Assembly: GCA_038241115.1 (NCBI GenBank)
Contig: JBBRGA010000075.1
Span: 1 to 17,125, forward strand
Reading direction: 5' to 3'
Origin: JANYJJ01 sp038241115
GTDB taxonomy: Bacteria > Pseudomonadota > Gammaproteobacteria > Burkholderiales > Burkholderiaceae_C
Length of the DNA stretch: 17,125 bases
Each line of letters opens with the position of its first letter. The first letter of the stretch is position 1. Under the pieces are notes generated by a model, which was not told the origin of the DNA, made no database searches, and saw nothing but the letters and a program-made list of their open reading frames with translations. The position numbers were made by a program, and so were the translations under genes. Positions 1-5,339 of this stretch are shown piece by piece.

Positions 1-1094
1 GCGGCGCGGTAAGAGCCGGTGAAGTCGAAGATGGCGCCTGACATCCAGCCGCCCAGGGCCATGCCGAACAAGGTGGCCATCAGCACCGTGCCGACGCGGG
101 CACCGGCCTGTTTGGGCGTGAAGTGCTCACGCACGATGAGGGCGTAGCTGGGCACGATGCCGCCCTGAAACAGGCCGAACAAGATGGACACCACGTACAG
201 CGACACCAGGCCGTTGAACATGAAGAACAACAGCAGCGCGCTGCCTTGCAACACCGAGCCGAGCAGCAGGGTGCGAAGGCCGCCTATGCGGTCAGAGATC
301 CAGCCCGACGCCAAGCGGCTGACGATGCCGAAGCCCAGCATCAACGACAGCATTTCTGCGCCACGCGCGGCGCCAAAGCCGAGGTCGCCGCAGTAGGCCA
401 CGATATGAACTTGCGGCATGGCCATCGCCACGCAGCACGACACGCCCGCGATGCAGAGCAAGGTTTGCAAGGCGCCGGGCGACATGCCCAAAGACCCAAC
501 GGCGGGGCGGTCGCTGGCCATGCTGGGCGCACTGAGCGCCGCCGCGATGTCGCCGGCGGCGGGTGGCCGCCGCCTGAGTGCAAACGCCAGCGGCAGCATC
601 ACGGCAGCGCAAAAAATGCCGGTGCCGATGTAGGTTTGCCGCCAGCCGACGCTGTCGATGAAGTGTTGCAACACCGGTGGCCAGAAGGCACCGGCTGCGT
701 AGTTGCCGCTCATGCAAATGGCCACCGCAATGCCGCGCCGTTTGGTGAACCACTGCGAGGTGTCGGCCACCAGCGGCGCGAACGTGGCCGCCGTGCCCAA
801 AAAGCCCACCAGCAGGCCTTGCGCCAGATTGAATTGCCACAGCGAGGTGGCAGAACCCGCAGCGATGAAACCGCCGCCCAAACCCACCGCGCCCAACAGA
901 ACCGGTGTCATCACGCCGAAGCGGTCAGACAGCTTGCCCATCAGGATGCCGCCGAGGCCGAAGCCGACCATGGTCAGCGTGTAGGGCAAGGATGCGTCGG
1001 CACGTGCCACGCCAAATTCAACCTGAATGCGCGGCAGCACGACGGTGACGGAGTACATGCCGGAGCCACCCAAGGTCATGAGCAGCAGTGACAC
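1..1094 (-). CDS. MFS transporter, 3' end outside window; N-terminus broken or re-started
   Basis: Reading the minus strand gives a continuous hydrophobic protein of at least 364 residues with the hallmarks of a major facilitator superfamily permease, close in style to the oxalate/formate-antiporter-like and monocarboxylate group. The first helix reads SLLLMTLGGSGMYSVTVVLP. The loop-2/3 signature GKLSDRFGVM follows, and it recurs in the second half as GWISDRIGGL, as expected for a two-fold pseudo-repeat of six helices each. The C-terminus is cut by the window edge. The substrate cannot be told from sequence. The start is uncertain: a GTG at 1094-1092 just before helix 1 is the first usable codon after an in-frame TAG at 1107-1109, and an ATG at 1079-1077 would trim helix 1. 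The same frame continues upstream of the TAG to an ATG at 1223. The gene lies 19 bp downstream of the sigma factor gene and probably shares its transcript. Confidence 0.85.
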   Translation of the reverse strand, partial: MSLLLMTLGGSGMYSVTVVLPRIQVEFGVARADASLPYTLTMVGFGLGGILMGKLSDRFGVMTPVLLGAVGLGGGFIAAGSATSLWQFNLAQGLLVGFLGTAATFAPLVADTSQWFTKRRGIAVAICMSGNYAAGAFWPPVLQHFIDSVGWRQTYIGTGIFCAAVMLPLAFALRRRPPAAGDIAAALSAPSMASDRPAVGSLGMSPGALQTLLCIAGVSCCVAMAMPQVHIVAYCGDLGFGAARGAEMLSLMLGFGIVSRLASGWISDRIGGLRTLLLGSVLQGSALLLFFMFNGLVSLYVVSILFGLFQGGIVPSYALIVREHFTPKQAGARVGTVLMATLFGMALGGWMSGAIFDFTGSYRA

Positions 1095-1223
1095 GAACAG
1101 GCGCGCCTAGGCGTAAGGGGAGTGGGTGGTCGGGCTGGCGGGCGTGGTGGGGGCGGGGGTGGGGGCCGCGGCGGCGGCGGCGGCGGGATTGGTTGGTGCG
1201 ACTGTTTCAGGTGCGGGCGTCAT
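1095..1223 (-). other. In-frame leader of the MFS gene, interrupted by an amber codon
   Basis: On the minus strand an ATG at 1223-1221, preceded by AGAGGG, opens a frame coding an Ala/Pro/Thr-rich stretch that ends in HSPYA. It then meets TAG at 1107-1109 and continues in the same frame as ARLFVSLLL into helix 1 of the transporter. Short low-complexity leaders ending in a few polar residues before helix 1 are common in this transporter type, so this looks like the original N-terminus with a CAG-to-TAG type nonsense change. Alternatives are a genuine start at the downstream GTG, or a base-call error. The leader lies over a G-rich tract on the plus strand (three runs of five G at 1149-1165) followed by GCC-type triplet repeats, which is hard to sequence and prone to slippage. 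Confidence 0.5.
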
Positions 1224-1242
1224 GCCCTCTAGTGGAACTCAT

Positions 1243-1941
1243 TCAAGACGCCAGTTGCTTGCGCGCCCGGTGCAATCGAACAAACAGGTTGTCTTCGGAA
1301 ATGGCCAGGGTGCGGCAAACGTCTTCGGTAGAGCGGTCTTGCAGCACGCGCAACTCCAGCGCGCTGCGCAGGCCTTCGGGCAAGGCGTTGATGCGGGCCA
1401 TGGTGTGTTGCAAGCGCTGACGTTGCTCGGCCACTTCGTCGGGCTGCGGCTGAGGGCAACGCAGGGCCAACGATTCAGGCGCTTCGCCGTCTTCATCGCT
1501 GCCGGCGTCCAGGCTGTCGTAACCGGCGCGTTGGCGCACCAGGTCGACAATTTTGAATTTCAAAATCGCGGTCAGCCACGACTTCAAGGCGCAGCGGCCA
1601 CCAAACTTGGCGCGCCCGCTGATGACGGCCTCGAAGACGTCGTGCACCACGTCTTCGGCGAGCATGGGGTCGTGCAGCTTGCGCTGCGCGAAGCGGATCA
1701 GGGCGGTGCGGTGCGAGACCATCTCTGTCCACGACACTTCCCACGACACTGTCGACGGCACGGCCACTGGTTGAGCGCCATCGGCCGCCTCCAGATCGGC
1801 GTCGGCCTGCAACTCTGGTCCGGTCAGCGCTGTTTCGTTCAACGCAGCCTCGTTCAACGCCGCCACCAACGGAGCGATCAGAGCAGGGTGGAACGCGGCG
1901 CGTGAGGCGATGCCGTTTTGAGCGTGGAAGGCAGTGGTCAT
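1243..1941 (-). CDS. ECF-like sigma-70 family RNA polymerase sigma factor
   Basis: A 232-residue protein with the two-domain architecture of extracytoplasmic-function sigma factors. Region 2 covers about residues 73-138 (RFAQRKLHD, AEDVVHDVF, then LKSWLTAILKFKIVDLVRQR for promoter melting and -10 recognition). Region 4 covers about 184-231 (LPEGLRSALELRVLQ, then a helix-turn-helix ending VRLHRARKQL). An acidic, poorly conserved linker lies between them (SDEDGEAPES). The N-terminal 70 residues are an extension not typical of minimal ECF factors and carry a small duplicated NEAALNETAL segment. I chose the ATG at 1941 because GGAA lies 7 bases upstream; a GTG at 1989 would add 16 residues. No anti-sigma factor is visible next to it; the next gene downstream is the MFS transporter. 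The regulon is unknown. It is divergent from the response regulator gene. Confidence 0.88.
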   Translation of the reverse strand: MTTAFHAQNGIASRAAFHPALIAPLVAALNEAALNETALTGPELQADADLEAADGAQPVAVPSTVSWEVSWTEMVSHRTALIRFAQRKLHDPMLAEDVVHDVFEAVISGRAKFGGRCALKSWLTAILKFKIVDLVRQRAGYDSLDAGSDEDGEAPESLALRCPQPQPDEVAEQRQRLQHTMARINALPEGLRSALELRVLQDRSTEDVCRTLAISEDNLFVRLHRARKQLAS

Positions 1942-2028
1942 GGTGTGTTCCGTGGGTGCGTTTCGATGAGTGGACTTTGCGCGGCCCACCTCGCGCCCAC
2001 ATCACCAAACATCACAGCCAGATCACAT

Positions 2029-2057
2029 TTGCATGAAATTCAAAAATTAAATACGGC
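2029..2057 (+). promoter_or_regulatory. Candidate promoter for the two-component operon in the divergent intergenic region
   Basis: The 151 bp between the sigma factor ATG (1941) and the response regulator ATG (2093) includes an AT-rich island in an otherwise GC-rich window. TTGCAT at 2029-2034 and TACGGC at 2052-2057 are separated by 17 bases, about 40 bases ahead of the response regulator start. The -35 element is a fair match and the -10 element a poor one. The same AT-rich patch could serve the divergent sigma factor gene. This is a weak call by eye. Confidence 0.2.
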
Positions 2058-2092
2058 GTAAGGCCAGAGCGGCGGCGCACGACAATCTGCTC

Positions 2093-2908
2093 ATGCTGCC
2101 CTCTTCAAGTTCTGCACCCGCGCCTTCAGCGCAGCCTCCTGCGCACCTTCCTGCGCACCCTTCTCCGCACCCCGCACCGCCCGCGCCCGCCACCGTTTTG
2201 GTCGCCGAAGACCAAACCGACATCCGCGATTTGCTGGTACTCAACCTGCGTGGTGCGGGCTATGCCGTCACCGCCGTGGCCGACGGCGCCACGGCGCTGG
2301 CCACGCAAATCGCGCAGCCCTGCGACCTGCTCATCCTCGACCGCATGATGCCGGGCATGGACGGCCTGGACGTGTGCAAAGCCTTGCGCGCACGCGGCAG
2401 CGCCACGCCCATCTTGATGCTGACGGCCAAGTCCACCGAGCTCGACCGCGTGCTGGGCCTGGAGCTGGGCGCGGACGACTATCTGACCAAGCCTTTTTCT
2501 TTGGCCGAGCTGCTGGCGCGTGTGAAAGCGTTGCTGCGCCGCGCTGATTTGCTGAAGGCGGCGCAAGCCGCGCTGCCGTTGGCGGCGGCGCCGGGGGCAG
2601 CGAGTTTGCGCAACGGCACGCTGGAAATCTGGGCAGCCAAACGCCAGGTGCTGCACGGCGGTGTGGCCCTCGACTTCACCGCGTTGGAGTTTGATTTGCT
2701 GCTGTACTTTGCCCAGCATCCCGGCCACGTGTTTTCGCGCGCGGCTTTGTTGAACGCGGTGTGGGGCTACACGCACGACGGCTATGAGCACACCGTGACC
2801 ACCCACATCAACCGCCTGCGCGCCAAGCTCGAGGCCGACCCGATGCGCCCCGAATTGATCCTCACCGTGCGCGGTGCGGGCTACAAGATGCGCGAAGTTC
2901 CGGTCTGA
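2093..2908 (+). CDS. OmpR/PhoB-family DNA-binding response regulator
   Basis: A 271-residue two-component response regulator. The receiver domain (about residues 34-150) has the acidic pair E39/D40, phospho-acceptor D83 in LLILDRMMPGMDG, T111 in MLTAK and K133 in LTKPF. A winged-helix output domain (about 170-268) follows, with ALEFDLLLYFAQHPGHVFSR, VWGY, the recognition helix region TVTTHINRLRAKLE and the closing VRGAGYKM hairpin. The N-terminus has an unusual roughly 32-residue Pro/Ala/His/Ser-rich extension before the receiver, encoded by short imperfect repeats, which makes the protein longer than the usual 225-240. No clear Shine-Dalgarno precedes the ATG, so a later start is possible. 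The cognate kinase gene starts 54 bp downstream. Target genes are unknown; the ior/sox operon downstream on the same strand is a candidate. Confidence 0.93.
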   Translation: MLPSSSSAPAPSAQPPAHLPAHPSPHPAPPAPATVLVAEDQTDIRDLLVLNLRGAGYAVTAVADGATALATQIAQPCDLLILDRMMPGMDGLDVCKALRARGSATPILMLTAKSTELDRVLGLELGADDYLTKPFSLAELLARVKALLRRADLLKAAQAALPLAAAPGAASLRNGTLEIWAAKRQVLHGGVALDFTALEFDLLLYFAQHPGHVFSRAALLNAVWGYTHDGYEHTVTTHINRLRAKLEADPMRPELILTVRGAGYKMREVPV

Positions 2909-2962
2909 ACACTCGCCGCCGTGGCCCCCCTGATTTTCACGACCGCCTGACCACCTGACCGC

Positions 2963-4582
2963 ATGACTGTTCGCCGTCAAATCGCGCTGACCATCTTCAT
3001 CACCGGCGCGCTCACCGCGCTCGGCGTGATCGTCACCGTGCTGATTGCTTTTCAACGCTTCGAACGCGAAAGCACCTTCTACCGGGCCGATGCGTTTTTG
3101 TCTCGCGTGGTCAACACCTATCCCGACCTGTTCGACATGCAACAACGGCGGCCCGACGAATTTGACAGCTTCTTGCGCAGCCTGGTGCTGTTCGAGCCCG
3201 ACACCCAGCTCTACATCCTGGACGCGCAGGGCGCGGTGCTGGCCTGCACCGGCACCATGCCCAAACCTGAATTCCGCGTGGCCCTGCCACCGGTGCTGCA
3301 GGCGGTGAGCCCGCAGGCCAAGCCCTATGTGATGGGCGACGACCCCGAGCGGATGGGACAGAACATGGGACAGAACATGGGACAGAGCGGGGGCCAAAGC
3401 GGGGGAACCAGCAAAGCTGACCCAACCAGCAAATACCGCGACGGCGCAGTGGCCGTCATCGCCGCCAAACCGCTGACGCGCGCAGTGATCCGCAGCAGCG
3501 CCCCGGTGGCCGGTTATTTGTATTTGGTGGCCCATCAAAGCGCCTTGCCCCAGGGCCGATGGGCAGCAGTTCGCAGCAGCTTTGCGTTGCCGTCTTTGGC
3601 CATGATTGCAGCCGTTGTGACGTTGGCGACTTTGCTGGCCGCCTGGGTCATCGCCACCATCACCCGGCCGCTGCGTCAATTGAGTCAGGCGGTTGCGGCG
3701 GTGTCGCGCGACGGCTTGAGCGCGGCGTCACTGGACCAACATTTGGGGGCGCTGCCGCCAGATTCTTCACGCGATGAATTCGGCCAGCTGGCTGGCGGTT
3801 TCAGGGCCATGCTGGCCACGCTGCGCACGCAGTGGGACACGCTGCGCCGCCTGGACCACTTTCGCCGCGAAGGCGTCAGCAACCTGTCGCACGACCTGCG
3901 CTCGCCGCTGACGGCCACTGCCGCTTGCCTGGAAACACTGGAGCTGCGCTGGGGAACGGACGCCGCGCGCAAAGACGACCGCGAATTGGTGGAAGTGGCG
4001 CTGCGCAACACCCGAAATGCGGCGCGTCTGGTGCAGTCGCTGGGCGATTTGGCGCAACTGGACGAACCCGAGTTCAAGTTGCACTTCGAGGTGCTGGACG
4101 CGGCAGAGGTGCTCGACGACATCGCGCTGCGATTCGCGGCACGCGCGGCACGGCAAGGTGTGAGTTTGAGTGGCGTGGGTTTAAGTGCTGCGGACACAGA
4201 GCCCACACCCCCATGCTTCGCGCGAATTGACATCGAACTGTTTGAGCGCGCGATTGCCAATCTGGTCGACAACGCCCTCAAATTCAGCCGCCCTGGCGAC
4301 CAGATTTTGTTGGCGGCTAAAGCGCACGGCGACCAAGTCCGGATCAGTGTGCGCGACACCGGCGCGGGCATTGCTGCCGCCGACTTGCCGCACTTGTTTG
4401 ACCGCCACTATCAAAGCCGCACCGGCAGCCACAGCGTGGCACCCGCCACCGGCGAAGGCGGCAAAGGTTTGGGACTGGCCATCGTCAAGCGCATTGCCGA
4501 GCTGCACGGCGGCGAGGTTCAAATCAACAGCGCAGTCGGACAAGGCACCTGCGTGACGCTGACGCTGCCGAAGGCGGGCTGA
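2963..4582 (+). CDS. HAMP-containing sensor histidine kinase
   Basis: A 539-residue inner-membrane sensor kinase pairing with the response regulator immediately upstream. Transmembrane helix 1 is at about residues 8-30. A periplasmic sensor region of roughly 175 residues follows, then helix 2 at about 206-233 and a HAMP linker from about 234 to 288. The dimerisation/phospho-acceptor domain carries H310 in LSHDLRSPLTA. The ATPase domain has N437 in NLVDNALKF (N box), DTGAGI at 465-470 (G1), the F-box segment LPHLFDRHY, and GKGLGLAI at 500-507 (G2). All catalytic motifs are intact. The sensor region is not a family I recognise. It contains a tandem repeat (MGQN units at 131-148) in an apparently disordered stretch shortly before the region's end. 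The gene follows the regulator by 54 bp with no obvious ribosome-binding site. The signal sensed is unknown. Confidence 0.93.
   Translation: MTVRRQIALTIFITGALTALGVIVTVLIAFQRFERESTFYRADAFLSRVVNTYPDLFDMQQRRPDEFDSFLRSLVLFEPDTQLYILDAQGAVLACTGTMPKPEFRVALPPVLQAVSPQAKPYVMGDDPERMGQNMGQNMGQSGGQSGGTSKADPTSKYRDGAVAVIAAKPLTRAVIRSSAPVAGYLYLVAHQSALPQGRWAAVRSSFALPSLAMIAAVVTLATLLAAWVIATITRPLRQLSQAVAAVSRDGLSAASLDQHLGALPPDSSRDEFGQLAGGFRAMLATLRTQWDTLRRLDHFRREGVSNLSHDLRSPLTATAACLETLELRWGTDAARKDDRELVEVALRNTRNAARLVQSLGDLAQLDEPEFKLHFEVLDAAEVLDDIALRFAARAARQGVSLSGVGLSAADTEPTPPCFARIDIELFERAIANLVDNALKFSRPGDQILLAAKAHGDQVRISVRDTGAGIAAADLPHLFDRHYQSRTGSHSVAPATGEGGKGLGLAIVKRIAELHGGEVQINSAVGQGTCVTLTLPKAG
3353..3400 (+). repeat. 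12-bp tandem repeat inside the sensor kinase gene
   Basis: Four consecutive 12-bp units begin atgggacagaac. Units 1 and 2 are identical, unit 3 differs by one base and unit 4 is degenerate. They encode MGQN-MGQN-MGQS-GGQS in the periplasmic sensor region. Because the unit is a multiple of three, changes in copy number would keep the reading frame. Confidence 0.85.
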
Positions 4583-4671
4583 GCGTCACTCGGAACAAAT
4601 TCGCCCCCGCAGTGAACGCTTTTGATCCGGCCTCGTGGGGCGGAGCAACAGTGACCGCAGCTGCGAATGAC

Positions 4672-4689
4672 TTGGAAGGCGCCCTCCAA
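4672..4689. promoter_or_regulatory. 18-bp imperfect palindrome upstream of the ior/sox operon
   Basis: TTGGAAGGC/GCCCTCCAA forms an inverted repeat with arms TTGGA...TCCAA and a central GGCGCC, broken by one mismatched pair. It lies 123 bases ahead of the first operon gene, in the 229-bp gap 4583-4811 that otherwise holds no gene. A second GGCGCC follows at 4699-4704. It could be an operator or part of a weak hairpin ending the kinase transcript. There is no T-run, so a terminator is less likely. Confidence 0.3.
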
Positions 4690-4749
4690 CCGACAACGGC
4701 GCCTCGGTGAGCAGCCCGCCGCGTAGGCGATGCCGAGCGTAAAAGACTA

Positions 4750-4778
4750 TTGAGCCGCTGCGGTGTCCGGTGCATCAT
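4750..4778 (+). promoter_or_regulatory. Candidate sigma-70 promoter for the ior/sox operon
   Basis: TTGAGC at 4750-4755 and CATCAT at 4773-4778 are separated by 17 bases, about 33 bases ahead of the first ATG. Each hexamer matches consensus at four of six positions. A GGAG ribosome-binding site follows at 4800-4803. Position and spacing fit, but the hexamers are weak. Confidence 0.28.
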
Positions 4779-4811
4779 TGAACGCTCACATCCACCCTGC
4801 GGAGTTCGACG

Positions 4812-5339
4812 ATGCCCCAACTGCTTGTGAACGGCGTGGTGCGACAGCACGACGCGGAGCCCGACACCCCCTTGCTCTGGGTGCTGCGCGAACAACTGGC
4901 CCTGACCGGCACCAAATACGGTTGCGGCGTGGCGCAATGTGGTGCCTGCACGGTGCATCTGGACGGCGCGCCGGTTCGCAGCTGCGTGCTGCCGGTGTCG
5001 AGCATCCAGGCCGGTCAAAAAATCACCACCATCGAAGCGCTGTCCCCCGACGGCAATCACCCACTGCAAAAAGCCTGGGTGCAACTCGATGTGCCGCAGT
5101 GCGGTTTTTGTCAAAGCGGCATGCTGATGGCGGCTGCGGCGCTGTTGAAAGACAAGCCCAAGCCCACCGACGCCGACATCGACGCCACCATCACCAACAT
5201 CTGCCGCTGCGGCACATTCAACCGCGTGCGCGCGGCCATCAAGCAAGCCGCTGGGATGACGCCGAGAACTGCCGGCGCAGCTGGCGACGCCGCCAAGACG
5301 CACCATGCAGTGATTCATTTGCAAAGGAGCAGCACATGA
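4812..5339 (+). CDS. (2Fe-2S)-binding subunit of a xanthine dehydrogenase-family oxidoreductase (IorA-like)
   Basis: A 175-residue small subunit that passes electrons from the molybdenum site of the partner subunit to an external acceptor. The N-terminal plant-ferredoxin-type cluster is ligated by C38, C43, C46 (motif CGVAQCGAC) and C58. The second, helical cluster is ligated by C97, C100 (CGFC), C131 and C133 (CRC). All eight cysteines are present. The length is slightly above the usual 150-160 because of a C-terminal tail of about 25 residues. There is no signal peptide, so export would be as a folded complex on the Tat signal of the large subunit, as in related IorAB-type enzymes. The start ATG has GGAG 8 bases upstream. 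The stop overlaps the start of the next gene (ATGA). The absence of a FAD subunit gene fits the IorAB/aldehyde dehydrogenase branch, which uses cytochromes as acceptors. Confidence 0.95.
   Translation: MPQLLVNGVVRQHDAEPDTPLLWVLREQLALTGTKYGCGVAQCGACTVHLDGAPVRSCVLPVSSIQAGQKITTIEALSPDGNHPLQKAWVQLDVPQCGFCQSGMLMAAAALLKDKPKPTDADIDATITNICRCGTFNRVRAAIKQAAGMTPRTAGAAGDAAKTHHAVIHLQRSST

Noticed and set aside
123..1091. 322-residue open frame on the plus strand
   Set aside because: Antisense to the clearly hydrophobic MFS transporter; composition is His/Gln/Arg/Ala-rich without motifs.
2126..3679. 517-residue open frame on the minus strand opposite the regulator and kinase genes
   Set aside because: The translation is His/Gln/Gly/Arg-rich with no domain, and it lies antisense to two genes with full sets of conserved motifs. 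It is a GC-codon shadow.
4763..5335. Possible N-terminal extension making the molybdopterin subunit 948 residues long
   Set aside because: The extra 191 residues are the out-of-frame reading of the 2Fe-2S subunit gene. AGGAG plus ATG at 5336, followed by a Tat signal, mark the true start.
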